Assembly: GCA_022493055.1 (NCBI GenBank)
Contig: CP092781.1
Span: forward strand, 124,001-188,000
Direction: 5' to 3'
From: Staphylococcus roterodami
GTDB taxonomy: Bacteria; Bacillota; Bacilli; Staphylococcales; Staphylococcaceae
DNA: 64,000 bases
The position numbers and the translations under genes are program-made. This document shows positions 1 to 10,208 of the stretch, piece after piece (position 1 is the stretch's first letter; each line of letters starts with the position of its first letter). Below the pieces are notes generated by a model that saw nothing but the letters and a program-made list of their open reading frames with translations, was not told where the DNA came from and searched no databases.

Positions 1-714
1 CTTTTTGGTAAGTGGTGTAAGCCAAATTATAACTCAGTTATTGCAACTTTTTGCTACAAAATAGCACGAGACGAAGAAATACAAGTCAATAATCGGAATG
101 TTGAACTGACGCTAAATTATGTGGATGATATTGTTGCTGAAATTAAACGTGCAATTGATGGGGAACCAACGATTGAAAATGGTGTGCCTATAGTTCCGAA
201 TGTTTTTAAAGTGACGTTGGGCGAAATTGTAGATCTATTATATAAATTTAAACAGTCACGCGTTGATCGTACATTGCCTAAATTAGATAGTTTGTTTGAA
301 AAAGATTTATATAGTACGTATTTAAGTTATTTGCCGACAACGGATTTTAGTTATCCACTTGTTATGAATGCAGATGACAGAGGTTCATTTACAGAATTTA
401 TAAAAACACCGGATCGCGGTCAAGTTTCTGTAAATATATCAAAACCTGGAATCGTGAAAGGTAATCATTGGCATCATACTAAAAATGAAAAATTTTTAGT
501 TGTATCAGGTAGAGGTGTGATTCGTTTCAGACACGTTAATGAAGATGAAGTTATTGAATATTATGTATCTGGAGACAAACTAGAAGTTGTAGATATACCT
601 GTAGGATACACGCATAATATTGAAAATTTAGGTGATACAGATATGGTAACTATTATGTGGGTGAATGAGATGTTTGACCCAACTCAACCAGACACGTATT
701 TCTTGGAGGTATAG
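1..714 (+). CDS. capF: Capsule protein CapF, bifunctional UDP-sugar reductase/epimerase (5' truncated)
   Basis: The reading frame is open from the first base, so the gene starts upstream of the window and about 237 C-terminal residues are present. The first part is the end of an SDR reductase domain. From about base 340 a cupin domain follows, with the histidine-rich stretch GNHWHHTKNEKF near bases 463-500 that binds metal in CapF. In the family, CapF acts after CapE in UDP-L-FucNAc synthesis: the cupin epimerises and the SDR domain reduces C4 with NADPH. It ends 3 bases before capG, whose Shine-Dalgarno TTGGAGG lies in the capF end. Cytoplasmic enzyme. Confidence 0.95.
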   Translation, partial: LFGKWCKPNYNSVIATFCYKIARDEEIQVNNRNVELTLNYVDDIVAEIKRAIDGEPTIENGVPIVPNVFKVTLGEIVDLLYKFKQSRVDRTLPKLDSLFEKDLYSTYLSYLPTTDFSYPLVMNADDRGSFTEFIKTPDRGQVSVNISKPGIVKGNHWHHTKNEKFLVVSGRGVIRFRHVNEDEVIEYYVSGDKLEVVDIPVGYTHNIENLGDTDMVTIMWVNEMFDPTQPDTYFLEV

Positions 715-717
715 TAC

Positions 718-1842
718 ATGGAAAAGTTAAAGTTAATGACCATAGTTGGCACGAGACCTGAAATTATTCGCTTATCAGCGACGATAAAAGCATGTGATAA
801 ATATTTTAATCAAATATTAGTGCACACAGGACAAAACTATGATTATACGTTAAATCAAATTTTCTTTGATGATTTGGAATTAAGACAGCCGGACCATTAT
901 TTAGAGGCAGTTGGTAGTAACCTTGGAGAAACGATGGGGAATATTATTGCGAAGTCATATGACGTGTTATTACGTGAACAACCAGATGCACTTTTAATAC
1001 TTGGTGATACAAATAGTTGTTTAGCGGCAGTATCTGCTAAACGTTTGAAAATACCTGTATTTCATATGGAAGCGGGTAACAGATGTTTTGATCAAAATGT
1101 GCCGGAAGAAATTAATCGTAAAATCGTTGATCATGTCAGTGATGTCAATTTACCATACACGGAGCATAGCAGGCGCTATTTATTAGATGAGGGATTCAAT
1201 AAAGCGAATATATTTGTTACGGGTTCACCGATGACGGAAGTGATTGAAGCACATCAAGATAAAATCAACCAAAGTGATGTGTTAAATGAGCTTGGCTTAG
1301 AACCACAACAATATATTTTAGTATCAGCACATAGAGAAGAAAATATTGATAATGAAGACAATTTTAATTCATTAATGAATGCGATTAATGATATTGCTAA
1401 AAAATATCAGTTACCAGTTATATATTCGACACATCCGAGAAGCTGGAAAAAAATTGAAGACAGCCAATTTGAATTTGATCCATTAGTTAGGCAGTTAAAA
1501 CCATTTGGATTCTTTGATTATAACGCATTACAAAAAGATGCATTCGTTGTGTTATCAGATAGTGGTACCTTATCAGAGGAGTCTTCAATATTGAAGTTTC
1601 CAGGTGTTCTCATCCGTACTTCAACAGAAAGACCAGAAGTATTAGATAAAGGTACAGTAATTGTTGGTGGTATTACCTATAACAACCTTATTCAATCTGT
1701 TGAACTAGCAAGAGAGATGCAAAATAATAATGAACCGATGATTGATGCAATAGATTACAAAGACACGAATGTTTCAACAAAAGTAGTCAAAATCATTCAA
1801 AGCTACAAGGACATTATTAATCGAAATACTTGGAGGAAATGA
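718..1842 (+). CDS. capG: Capsule UDP-sugar C2-epimerase CapG (last step to UDP-L-FucNAc)
   Basis: A 374-residue UDP-GlcNAc 2-epimerase family protein. It opens with the family signature VGTRPEIIRLS, carries HMEAGNR and PEEINRK near residues 118-140, and has the SDSGTLSEE UDP-binding loop near residue 280. CapG acts on the CapE/CapF product and inverts C2 to give UDP-N-acetyl-L-fucosamine, the second sugar of the type 5/8 repeat unit. The start follows GGAGG with 8-base spacing. The TGA stop overlaps the first ATG of the next gene. It is a paralogue of CapP at the other end of the locus, but the two act on different substrates. Confidence 0.95.
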   Translation: MEKLKLMTIVGTRPEIIRLSATIKACDKYFNQILVHTGQNYDYTLNQIFFDDLELRQPDHYLEAVGSNLGETMGNIIAKSYDVLLREQPDALLILGDTNSCLAAVSAKRLKIPVFHMEAGNRCFDQNVPEEINRKIVDHVSDVNLPYTEHSRRYLLDEGFNKANIFVTGSPMTEVIEAHQDKINQSDVLNELGLEPQQYILVSAHREENIDNEDNFNSLMNAINDIAKKYQLPVIYSTHPRSWKKIEDSQFEFDPLVRQLKPFGFFDYNALQKDAFVVLSDSGTLSEESSILKFPGVLIRTSTERPEVLDKGTVIVGGITYNNLIQSVELAREMQNNNEPMIDAIDYKDTNVSTKVVKIIQSYKDIINRNTWRK

Positions 1843-2924
1843 TGATGAAGATAGCGATTCTTGGCGCTACAAATATTAAGCACATGTCATTGTTATCGCA
1901 TTACTTAAACCATATTGATTTGGACAGAAATGACGTGGACATTATATATACTGACAAATATGATATCAACGAACATATCCAAGGCATTAATAATTACTAT
2001 AAATACAAAGTAAATATTAAAGACAATTGGTCATTTTTTAAAAAAGCTAGAACGTATTATCAATTTAAGCCCTATGCAAAACAAATTCTGAAACAAAATA
2101 ATTATGATTTTATTATTGTTTGGGGAAGTTATACGGGACATTTGTTTAAAGGGTTTTTAAAAAAGAACTATAAAAACAAATTTATATTAAATATAAGAGA
2201 TTACTTTTATGAAAGAAATAAACTTATTAAGCATAGAATGAAAAAAATTGTTAATGCCAGTAGACTAACGACGTTATCTTCAGAGGGTTTTCTATCTTTT
2301 TTACCGAAATCTGATAAGTATAGAATTATCTATAGTTATAACTTGAGGATTATAGAAGAAAGTTATGTAAATAAAAGTTATAAATCAATACTTCCTATTA
2401 ATATAGGGTTTATAGGAAATGTTAGATTTAATGAAATAAATCAAAAATTGATGAAAGAACTTGCTAATGATCCAAGGTTCCATTTGCAATATTTTGGAAC
2501 GGGATCGAAACATTTAGAAGCATTTGCTCAAAAAAATCATATTAATAACGTTACCTTTTCAGGTGGTTTTGATTTGAAAGATACACCTAAATTCTTAAAT
2601 AAAATTGACATTTTGAATAATTTATTTGGTAATCAAAATATTGCCTTAGATACAGCTTTATCAATAAGAATGTACTATGCTTTGTTTTTAAATAAACCTA
2701 TTATTACAACTGAGGGTACATTCACTGCTACGGAAGCGAATAAATTTGGATTGGGATTTAGTGTTAGTCCAGGAAATTTAAAAGGTATAGGTGATGTATT
2801 GATGAATTGGTATAACAATTTGGATGTAAATGACATTGAAAATAAAAGAGAAACTTATAGAAATAATGTAATAGAAAATAATAAAAAGTTTTATAAGGAA
2901 ATAGGTAGGATATTCAATGAATAA
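1842..2924 (+). CDS. cap8H: Type 8 capsule glycosyltransferase Cap8H
   Basis: About 360 residues with a GT4-like two-domain layout: an N-terminal ILGATN segment, and a C-terminal donor-binding half with IGFIGN and FSGGFDLKDTP. Its place directly after capG and before a Wzy polymerase matches cap8H. By analogy with type 5 CapI it would add ManNAcA to lipid II-cap on the cytoplasmic face. GGAGG at 1832-1836 supports ATG 1842 or ATG 1845; the upstream in-frame TTG at 1830 overlaps this site and was not used. The gene begins the serotype-specific block and looks richer in A+T than capG. It overlaps cap8I by 8 bases, suggesting translational coupling. Confidence 0.88.
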   Translation: MMKIAILGATNIKHMSLLSHYLNHIDLDRNDVDIIYTDKYDINEHIQGINNYYKYKVNIKDNWSFFKKARTYYQFKPYAKQILKQNNYDFIIVWGSYTGHLFKGFLKKNYKNKFILNIRDYFYERNKLIKHRMKKIVNASRLTTLSSEGFLSFLPKSDKYRIIYSYNLRIIEESYVNKSYKSILPINIGFIGNVRFNEINQKLMKELANDPRFHLQYFGTGSKHLEAFAQKNHINNVTFSGGFDLKDTPKFLNKIDILNNLFGNQNIALDTALSIRMYYALFLNKPIITTEGTFTATEANKFGLGFSVSPGNLKGIGDVLMNWYNNLDVNDIENKRETYRNNVIENNKKFYKEIGRIFNE

Positions 2925-4317
2925 ATTCTACAATGTCACATCATATATCATTGCTATTTTAATATTTCCATGTCTTATATTTGGAGACAAACCATTATTA
3001 TTTCTAGCACCTATATGTTATGGAGTAGGAAAACTCCTTTTAAGTTTCTCTAAAAATGCTAATTTCAAGTTCTCAAAAATTGTATATGATGTTTTGGGTC
3101 TTCTAAGATTAGTCATCATACCAGCAATGATTGCCTTATTCAATGATTCAATTATAGATAATTTGCCATTAGGACAATCATATTTTAATGATGCAGTTTT
3201 ATACATGTGTGTGGAGTTTATCATTGGTTCATTATTCATTTTGATTTTATCAAGGACAAGGCTATTTAAACAAAAGGTAGTGACACGCAATAGTTTTAAG
3301 CTGTCTGGATCGCCAGTTTATTACATTCTATTTAGTATAGTTATTTTTGGAATATTTTTAGCTTCTCCAGGAGTAAGACAAAATATATCATTTTTAATTA
3401 TTAAAACAGATGCAATGGGTAGAGGAACGGAGACAACAAGTAGTTTAAATGTCCTTTTTGTTATGTTATTTCAACTGGCTTTAGCGCTTCTATTCTTAGT
3501 TATTGCGTATGCATCATATAAAAAATACAAAGACAATCCTAAAATTTATTATGTTATATTACCGCTAATTATTGGAGTTATTAATATTAGTTTAATTGTT
3601 GGTGAGAGAAGAAGTTATCAACTTTATACAATGATTGCTGTTTTAACAGTTGTTTCATTGTTGTTTTTTAAACATAAAAGACGCATCAATATTGTCATTA
3701 TTTCAGTAGGTATCTTTGTATTAGCATTAATGACATTATATAAAGAATTATATGTGTTTAATTATACATCGTATAGCGAAGCACTTAAGAGCACAAGTGT
3801 AGGTAACCTGAGAATCGTTGATACGTTACAATCATATTTTTATGGACCAAGTAACATTGCGGCTTCTATAGATTATTTGAATTATTATAACGGTTCATTT
3901 AAACAATATTTATTCGATAATACGAGAGCGATTTTTGGTATTAACTTTTTTGTTGATAAACAACATTTAATTACGAGCCAACTTTTTAATCAGTTGATAT
4001 ATGGTAGTAAGCAATTGACCGGTCATCTTATATCTAGTGCAGGATACGGCATTATATACTTTGGACCATTATTCTTCTATTTGAATTTGGTAGCAAATAT
4101 TTTCTTTGCATTTTTAGCCGAATATATTATTCGTAAAAGTAAATCATTAGAAGTGATATTTATTGGTACATATATTTATATGCGACTAATAACAAATGTT
4201 TTTAGTCATCCGACACCACTAATTACATTAATTTCTATGATTTTAGTCGTATATTGTTTAGCTATTGTCCCAGGCATTATTATTAAAAAATTTACTCAAA
4301 AAGTAGGGATAAAATGA
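2917..4317 (+). CDS. cap8I: Type 8 capsule repeat-unit polymerase Cap8I (Wzy)
   Basis: A 466-residue polytopic membrane protein with about a dozen hydrophobic segments, a large loop after residue 290, and a basic C-terminal tail, as expected of Wzy-type O-antigen/capsule polymerases. Sequence similarity within Wzy proteins is low, so the call rests on topology, length and position between cap8H and cap8J. It would join lipid-linked trisaccharides outside the membrane after CapK flips them. The start overlaps cap8H and the end overlaps cap8J by an ATGA, so the three genes are tightly coupled. Confidence 0.87.
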   Translation: MNKFYNVTSYIIAILIFPCLIFGDKPLLFLAPICYGVGKLLLSFSKNANFKFSKIVYDVLGLLRLVIIPAMIALFNDSIIDNLPLGQSYFNDAVLYMCVEFIIGSLFILILSRTRLFKQKVVTRNSFKLSGSPVYYILFSIVIFGIFLASPGVRQNISFLIIKTDAMGRGTETTSSLNVLFVMLFQLALALLFLVIAYASYKKYKDNPKIYYVILPLIIGVINISLIVGERRSYQLYTMIAVLTVVSLLFFKHKRRINIVIISVGIFVLALMTLYKELYVFNYTSYSEALKSTSVGNLRIVDTLQSYFYGPSNIAASIDYLNYYNGSFKQYLFDNTRAIFGINFFVDKQHLITSQLFNQLIYGSKQLTGHLISSAGYGIIYFGPLFFYLNLVANIFFAFLAEYIIRKSKSLEVIFIGTYIYMRLITNVFSHPTPLITLISMILVVYCLAIVPGIIIKKFTQKVGIK

Positions 4318-4871
4318 TAATCAAAACATTTATGAAAACCAAACTGTTTAGATTAATGAATACACCGCTATTGCTGTTTTATAAAAAAGAATATTTAACT
4401 GGATACTATTTTGAAAATAAAGTAGCTGGATGGTTATGGGCGTGGAAGGCAGTTCCGTTTAAATTGTTAGGTATTAATACGCGTATACCATTTCCAGCTG
4501 ACATAACTGTTAGAATGCATAATCCAAATAATATTGTTTTTGATAAAAATGATATTCATATATTCCAATCACCAGGTACGTATTTTAATAATTTCTCAGC
4601 AGTAATTTTTATTGGAAGAGGTGTCTACATAGCACCTAATGTAGGTATTATTACAGCAAATCATGACATTAAAAATTTAAAGTCGCACGTTCCAGGAAAA
4701 GATGTCACAATAGGCAATTATAGCTGGATCGGTATGAATTCAGTCATATTACCAGGCGTTGAGTTAGGGAATCATACTATAGTAGGTGCTGGATCAGTTG
4801 TTACAAAAAGCTTTCCTGAAGGCAATGTTGTTATAGCCGGAAATCCAGCAAAAATCATTAAGAAAATCTGA
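4314..4871 (+). CDS. cap8J: Type 8 capsule O-acetyltransferase Cap8J
   Basis: A 185-residue left-handed beta-helix acetyltransferase. Residues 100-180 show hexapeptide repeats such as [15 protein letters not shown] and [16 protein letters not shown], closing with [10 protein letters not shown] as in the LacA/CysE/NeuD superfamily. The His in TANHD is the usual catalytic residue. In type 8 capsule this enzyme O-acetylates the ManNAcA residue, whereas type 5 uses the unrelated CapH on L-FucNAc. Its location third in the variable block, rather than first, is one of the clearest signs that this is a cap8 locus. The start codon overlaps the cap8I stop. Confidence 0.9.
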   Translation: MIIKTFMKTKLFRLMNTPLLLFYKKEYLTGYYFENKVAGWLWAWKAVPFKLLGINTRIPFPADITVRMHNPNNIVFDKNDIHIFQSPGTYFNNFSAVIFIGRGVYIAPNVGIITANHDIKNLKSHVPGKDVTIGNYSWIGMNSVILPGVELGNHTIVGAGSVVTKSFPEGNVVIAGNPAKIIKKI

Positions 4872-4879
4872 GGCTAATT

Positions 4880-6118
4880 ATGAAAATAAATAAATTTATT
4901 GGTGATTCATTTTTAATGATTTTAAGTAGTGGTATTGCGCAAATCATACTAATCGTTACCACTCCAATTATTACAAGGTTATATTCGCCGGCTGAATTTG
5001 GAGAGTTTACGATTTTCTCTAATATCGCAATGATTCTAATACCTATTATTAATGCAAGATATGATTTATTAATCGTAAATGCTAAAAATGATCGTATTGC
5101 AAATATACTTTCTCAGATTAGCTTTTTAATATCATTAGTCATTATATTAATACTTATTCCAGTATTTATTGTTAGTGCATTATTGTTTCCAAACTTTATA
5201 TTAGATTTTATTTTTATTATTATCATGTTGTTTTTGGTAAGTTTGACAAATATATTTACGAATTATTTAAATAAGGAACGGAAATATAAAGTATTAAGTT
5301 TGATTAATGTTTTTAGAGCTGCATCAATGTCATTACTGCAAATCATATTTGGTTTTTTAGCATTTGGAAGTCTAGGTTTAATCGTTGGATTTTCATTGTC
5401 TTATATTGCAGGCCTAACACTCGGATATAGAACCTTTAAAAAACATTTTAATATTGTAAAAGATAAAGAAGAGGCAAAAGCGATATTTATAGAAAATAAG
5501 AATCAGTTAGTTTATTCAACACCATCAATATTATTAAATAGTTTGTCTTTCTCGGTTGTTGTGTTCTTTATTGGTATTTTGTATACGAATACTGAAGTAG
5601 GTATTTATGGTATGGCCATAAGAGTACTAGGCATACCAGTGACAATTATTTCTTTAGGTTTATCAAAAATATTTATGCAACAGGCCAATGACTATTATAT
5701 TGAACATGGTAACTTTAGGAATTTGTTACTTAAATTTAGTTCAGTACTAATTATTGTTTCAATCATACTTTATGTACCACTTTATTTATTCAGTGAAGCA
5801 CTAGTAAACATACTGTTAGGACATAGTTGGGTTGATGCAATCATAGTTATTAAAATTGTTATTCCACTATTTGTAGTAAGACTCATTGTTTCAACAGTGT
5901 CGCTTTCTGTGATTGTATTACAAAAACAACAGTTAGAACTTATTTTACAAGCATTATTTTTAGTAGGAACAACTATAACATTTATCATTTCAAAAATATT
6001 TAGCCTAACATTTTTAAACTTCGTTTCTATTAATACAATTGTGCTAGTAATATCATACGCCATATTTTTTATAGCACTGTTTTATTTCGCTAAAAACAAA
6101 AGTTTCAAAGATATTTAA
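4880..6118 (+). CDS. cap8K: Capsule repeat-unit flippase Cap8K (Wzx)
   Basis: 412 residues with about 12 hydrophobic helices across the length, and the N-terminal signature TTPIITRLYSPAEFGEFTIF typical of polysaccharide_synt Wzx flippases of the MOP superfamily. It should move undecaprenyl-pyrophosphate-linked repeat units across the membrane. SD GAGG precedes ATG 4880, and the gene sits 8 bases after cap8J. It closes the serotype-specific block; the conserved capL follows after a 37-base gap. Confidence 0.9.
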   Translation: MKINKFIGDSFLMILSSGIAQIILIVTTPIITRLYSPAEFGEFTIFSNIAMILIPIINARYDLLIVNAKNDRIANILSQISFLISLVIILILIPVFIVSALLFPNFILDFIFIIIMLFLVSLTNIFTNYLNKERKYKVLSLINVFRAASMSLLQIIFGFLAFGSLGLIVGFSLSYIAGLTLGYRTFKKHFNIVKDKEEAKAIFIENKNQLVYSTPSILLNSLSFSVVVFFIGILYTNTEVGIYGMAIRVLGIPVTIISLGLSKIFMQQANDYYIEHGNFRNLLLKFSSVLIIVSIILYVPLYLFSEALVNILLGHSWVDAIIVIKIVIPLFVVRLIVSTVSLSVIVLQKQQLELILQALFLVGTTITFIISKIFSLTFLNFVSINTIVLVISYAIFFIALFYFAKNKSFKDI

Positions 6119-6155
6119 GTTGAAATCTAAAATGACTACTGAAAAGGACGATTAG

Positions 6156-7361
6156 ATGAGCAAAAAAAATATTTTAATACTATGCCAGTATTTTTATCCG
6201 GAGTATGTGTCTTCTGCGACGTTACCAACGCAACTGGCTGAGGATTTAACTGCTCAAGGTATCAATGTCGATGTCTTATGTGGTTGGCCCTATGAATATA
6301 GTCAAAACAGCAGAGTTTCTAAGACGGAAACGTATCATGATATTCATATTCGACGTCTCAAATATTCGAGACTTAATAATAAAAGCAAGGTTGGTAGAAT
6401 AATTAATTTCTTTAGTTTATTTTTAAAGTTTGCGCTTAATATGCCAAAAATGTTGAAGTACGACCATATTCTTGTTTACTCTAATCCACCCATTTTGCCA
6501 TTAATACCAGATGTTTTGCATAGAGTATTTAAGAAGAAATATTCATTTGTAGTGTATGATATTGCACCTGACAATGCTATTAAGACAGGAGCTACACGTC
6601 CCGGTAGCATGATTGATAAACTGATGCGATACATTAATAGACATGTCTACAAGAATGCTGAAAATGTCATTGTACTTGGTACGGAAATGAAAAACTACTT
6701 AGTAAATCATCAAATTTCTAAAAATCCTGACAATATTCATGTGATTCCTAACTGGTATGACATGCGTCAGTTACAAAACAATCGTATCTATAATGACACA
6801 TTTAAAGCTTATCGCGAACAATATGACAAGATTTTATTGTATAGCGGAAATATGGGGCAGTTACAGGATATGGAGACGCTGATTTCGTTTTTAAAATTAA
6901 ATAAGGAACAAACGAAAACATTAACAATACTTTGTGGTCATGGTAAGAAATTTGTAGATGTCAAAACGGCAATAGAAGACCATCGTATTGAAAATGTTAA
7001 AATGTTTGAATTTTTAACAGGTACAGACTATGCTGACGTATTAAAAATTGCGGATGTATGTATTGCATCGCTGATTAAAGAAGGTGTCGGGTTAGGAGTG
7101 CCGAGTAAAAATTATGGCTACCTTGCAGCTAAGAAGCCGTTGGTACTCATCATGGATAAGCAATCTGATATTGTTCAACATGTTGAACAATATGATGCGG
7201 GTATCCAAATTGATAATGGCGATGCACATGCCATTTATAACTTCATCAACACCCACTCTAGTCAATCATTGCACGAGATGGGTGAGCGCGCACATCAACT
7301 GTTTAAAGATAAATATACAAGAGAAATCAATACAATGAAGTATTACAATCTGTTGAAGTGA
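6156..7361 (+). CDS. capL: Capsule glycosyltransferase CapL (adds L-FucNAc)
   Basis: A 401-residue GT4/WbuB-type glycosyltransferase. The N terminus NILILCQYFYPEYVSSATLP is the acceptor-side signature, LLYSGNMG near residue 227 begins the donor domain, and the segment GVPSKNYGYLAAKKPLVLI near residue 318 carries the nucleotide-sugar loop. In published S. aureus biochemistry CapL transfers L-FucNAc from UDP onto lipid I-cap to make lipid II-cap at the cytoplasmic face. SD AAAGGACG precedes ATG 6156. It is the first gene of the conserved 3' block capL-P. Confidence 0.93.
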   Translation: MSKKNILILCQYFYPEYVSSATLPTQLAEDLTAQGINVDVLCGWPYEYSQNSRVSKTETYHDIHIRRLKYSRLNNKSKVGRIINFFSLFLKFALNMPKMLKYDHILVYSNPPILPLIPDVLHRVFKKKYSFVVYDIAPDNAIKTGATRPGSMIDKLMRYINRHVYKNAENVIVLGTEMKNYLVNHQISKNPDNIHVIPNWYDMRQLQNNRIYNDTFKAYREQYDKILLYSGNMGQLQDMETLISFLKLNKEQTKTLTILCGHGKKFVDVKTAIEDHRIENVKMFEFLTGTDYADVLKIADVCIASLIKEGVGLGVPSKNYGYLAAKKPLVLIMDKQSDIVQHVEQYDAGIQIDNGDAHAIYNFINTHSSQSLHEMGERAHQLFKDKYTREINTMKYYNLLK

Positions 7362-7371
7362 GGAGATAATT

Positions 7372-7929
7372 ATGAAGCGATTATTCGATGTAGTAAGTTC
7401 AATTTACGGTTTAGTAGTATTAAGTCCGATTCTTTTAGTTATAGCATTACTGATAAAAATTGAATCACCGGGACCAGCCATTTTCAAACAAAAAAGACCG
7501 ACTGTTAATAATAAACTTTTTAATATTTATAAGTTCAGATCTATGAAAATAGACACGCCAAACGTTGCAACAGATTTAATGGATTCTACTTCATATATTA
7601 CAAAAACAGGTAAAGTCATTCGTAAGACATCTATAGATGAATTACCTCAATTATTGAATGTTTTAAAGGGTGAAATGTCGATTGTAGGTCCGAGACCAGC
7701 ACTTTATAACCAATACGAGTTAATAGAAAAGCGTACAAAAGCGAATGTGCATACGATAAGACCAGGTGTGACCGGCTTAGCTCAAGTGATGGGAAGAGAT
7801 GATATTACTGATGATCAAAAAGTAGCCTATGATCGTTATTATTTAACACATCAATCCATGATGCTTGATATGTATATCATTTATAAAACGGTTAAGAATA
7901 TTATTACTTCAGAAGGTGTGCATCACTAA
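7372..7929 (+). CDS. capM: Capsule initiating phosphosugar transferase CapM
   Basis: 185 residues of the bacterial sugar transferase (PglC/WcaJ-core) family: one N-terminal membrane helix (residues 10-28), the motif PGPAIFKQKRP, YKFRSMK, then TSIDELPQLLNVLKGEMS and VGPRPAL, all hallmarks of this fold. CapM attaches D-FucNAc-1-phosphate to undecaprenyl phosphate to give lipid I-cap, the committed membrane step of capsule synthesis. The short length is normal for the monotopic core enzymes. SD GAGGAG precedes ATG 7372, and the stop shares a base with the capN start (TAATG). Confidence 0.94.
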   Translation: MKRLFDVVSSIYGLVVLSPILLVIALLIKIESPGPAIFKQKRPTVNNKLFNIYKFRSMKIDTPNVATDLMDSTSYITKTGKVIRKTSIDELPQLLNVLKGEMSIVGPRPALYNQYELIEKRTKANVHTIRPGVTGLAQVMGRDDITDDQKVAYDRYYLTHQSMMLDMYIIYKTVKNIITSEGVHH

Positions 7930-8816
7930 TGAGAAAAAATATTTTAATTACAGGTATGCATGGCTACATTGGAAATGCACTGAAAAATAAGCTTATTGAA
8001 CAAGGACATCGAGTGGATCAAATTAATGTTAGGAATCAATTATGGAAGTCGACATCGTTCAAAGATTATGATGTTTTAGTTCATACAGCAGCTTTAGTTC
8101 ACAATAATACACCAAAAGCGCGACTATCAGATTATATGCAAGTGAATATGTTGCTTACGAAACAATTAGCACAAAAGGCAAAAGATGAAGGCATCAAGCA
8201 ATTTATTTTTATGAGTACGATGGCTGTCTATGGTAAAGATGGTAATGTTGGGAAAATAGATGAAATCGGCACACAAACACCTATAAGACCAACGACGAAT
8301 TACGGTATTTCCAAAATGTTTGCTGAACAAACATTGCAAGAGATGGTGAGTGATACATTTAACGTTGCAATTGTGAGACCACCAATGATTTATGGTCCAC
8401 ATTGCCCAGGAAATTTCCAACGCTTAATGAGGTTATCGCAATTATTACCAATCATTCCTAATATTAAAAATCAGCGTAGTGCTTTATATATTAAACACCT
8501 GACAGCGTTTATTGATCAATTAATATCACTAGAAGTGACCGGAGTATATCACCCGCAAGACAGTTTTTATTTTGATACATCAGCGGTAATGCATGAAATA
8601 CGTCGCCAATCACATCGTAAAACAGTATTGATCCACATGCCTTCAATGCTAAATAAGTATTTTAATAAGTTGTCGATCTTTAGAAAATTATTTGGCAATT
8701 TAACCTACAGTAACACGTTATATGAAAACAATAATGCATTAGAAATTATCCCTGGAAAAATGTCACTTGTTATTGCGGACATCATGGATGAAACGACAAC
8801 CAAAGATAAGGCATAA
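7929..8816 (+). CDS. capN: Capsule UDP-sugar 4-ketoreductase CapN
   Basis: A 295-residue extended SDR enzyme: GMHGYIGNAL at residues 9-18 is the GxxGxxG NAD(P) motif, AALVHN and FMSTMAVYG cover the active-site strand, and YGISK supplies the YxxxK catalytic pair. CapN reduces the 4-keto intermediate made by CapD to UDP-D-FucNAc, the CapM donor. Its coupling to capM by a TAATG overlap fits with the donor and the transferase being made together. Confidence 0.92.
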   Translation: MRKNILITGMHGYIGNALKNKLIEQGHRVDQINVRNQLWKSTSFKDYDVLVHTAALVHNNTPKARLSDYMQVNMLLTKQLAQKAKDEGIKQFIFMSTMAVYGKDGNVGKIDEIGTQTPIRPTTNYGISKMFAEQTLQEMVSDTFNVAIVRPPMIYGPHCPGNFQRLMRLSQLLPIIPNIKNQRSALYIKHLTAFIDQLISLEVTGVYHPQDSFYFDTSAVMHEIRRQSHRKTVLIHMPSMLNKYFNKLSIFRKLFGNLTYSNTLYENNNALEIIPGKMSLVIADIMDETTTKDKA

Positions 8817-8870
8817 GTCATCTATTAAATGGAATAAACATACAAATAGTTTTTATTTGGAGGTTATAGT

Positions 8871-10142
8871 ATGAAATTAGCAGTAGTTGGCTTAGGTTAT
8901 ATCGGTTTACCAACATCAATTATGTTTGCAAAGCATGGCGTCGATGTGCTTGGTGTTGATATAAATCAGCAAACGATTGATAAGTTACAAAGCGGTCAAA
9001 TTAGTATTGAAGAACCAGGGTTGCAAGAAGTTTATGAAGATGTACTTGCATCAGGTAAATTAAAAGTATCCACAACACCTGAAGCATCTGATGTATTTAT
9101 CATTGCGGTACCGACACCGAACAATAATGATCAATACAAATCATGTGATATTTCACTTGTAATGGCTGCACTCGACAGTATTTTACCATTTTTAGAAAAA
9201 GGAAATACTATTATTGTTGAATCGACAATTGCCCCAAAAACAATGGATGATTTTGTAAAACCAGTTATTGAAAATTTAGGATTCATAATAGGTGAGGATA
9301 TTTATTTAGTCCATTGTCCAGAACGTGTATTGCCAGGAAAAATTTTAGAAGAATTGGTTCATAATAACCGTATTATTGGTGGTGTGACTAAAGCTTGTAT
9401 TGAAGCGGGTAAACGTGTCTATCGCACATTCGTTCAGGGAGAAATGATTGAAACAGATGCACGTACTGCTGAAATGAGTAAGCTAATGGAAAACACATAC
9501 CGAGATGTCAATATAGCTTTAGCGAATGAGTTAACTAAAATATGTAATAACTTAAATATTAATGTGTTGGATGTTATTGAAATGGCTAATAAACATCCAC
9601 GTGTTAATATCCATCAACCTGGTCCAGGTGTAGGTGGTCATTGTTTGGCAGTAGATCCTTACTTTATAATTGCTAAAGACCCTGAAAATGCAACGCTCAT
9701 CCAAACTGGGCGTGAAATTAATAATTCAATGCCGGCCTATGTTGTTGATAAAGCGAAAGAAATGCTTAAAGTACTTAACGGTAATAAAGTTGCAGTCTTT
9801 GGTTTAACATATAAAGGTGATGTAGATGATATTAGAGAATCACCAGCATTTGATATTTATCAATTGCTATTGCAAGAGAGCGATATCGAAGTAAGTGCTT
9901 ATGATCCACATGTTGAATTAGATTTCGTTGAACATGAAATGGCACGTGCTGTTTCAGATGCATCGTTAGTACTAATTTTAAGTGATCATTCAGAATTTAA
10001 ACATTTAACAGATAATGATTTTAAAGGAATGAAACATAAAGTGATTTTTGATACTAAGGATGTTGTAAAATCTTCATTTAAAGATGTATCATATTATAAT
10101 TATGGAAATATATTTGATTTTATGGACAAACACATTTTATAA
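8871..10142 (+). CDS. capO: UDP-N-acetyl-D-mannosamine dehydrogenase CapO
   Basis: A 423-residue UDP-glucose/GDP-mannose dehydrogenase family enzyme. The N-terminal Rossmann motif is VVGLGYIGLP, the middle domain carries the catalytic cysteine in GPGVGGHCLAVDPYF, and the C-terminal domain has VFGLTYKGDVDDIRESPA. It oxidises UDP-ManNAc to UDP-ManNAcA with NAD, giving the acidic sugar of the capsule repeat. TTGGAGG precedes ATG 8871. The substrate comes from CapP encoded directly downstream. Confidence 0.96.
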   Translation: MKLAVVGLGYIGLPTSIMFAKHGVDVLGVDINQQTIDKLQSGQISIEEPGLQEVYEDVLASGKLKVSTTPEASDVFIIAVPTPNNNDQYKSCDISLVMAALDSILPFLEKGNTIIVESTIAPKTMDDFVKPVIENLGFIIGEDIYLVHCPERVLPGKILEELVHNNRIIGGVTKACIEAGKRVYRTFVQGEMIETDARTAEMSKLMENTYRDVNIALANELTKICNNLNINVLDVIEMANKHPRVNIHQPGPGVGGHCLAVDPYFIIAKDPENATLIQTGREINNSMPAYVVDKAKEMLKVLNGNKVAVFGLTYKGDVDDIRESPAFDIYQLLLQESDIEVSAYDPHVELDFVEHEMARAVSDASLVLILSDHSEFKHLTDNDFKGMKHKVIFDTKDVVKSSFKDVSYYNYGNIFDFMDKHIL

Positions 10143-10208
10143 AATAAAGGCTCGAATCATTAAAAGCGATCAGTTGCCACGTGTTTGAATCTCAGAGAGG
10201 ATAATAAT

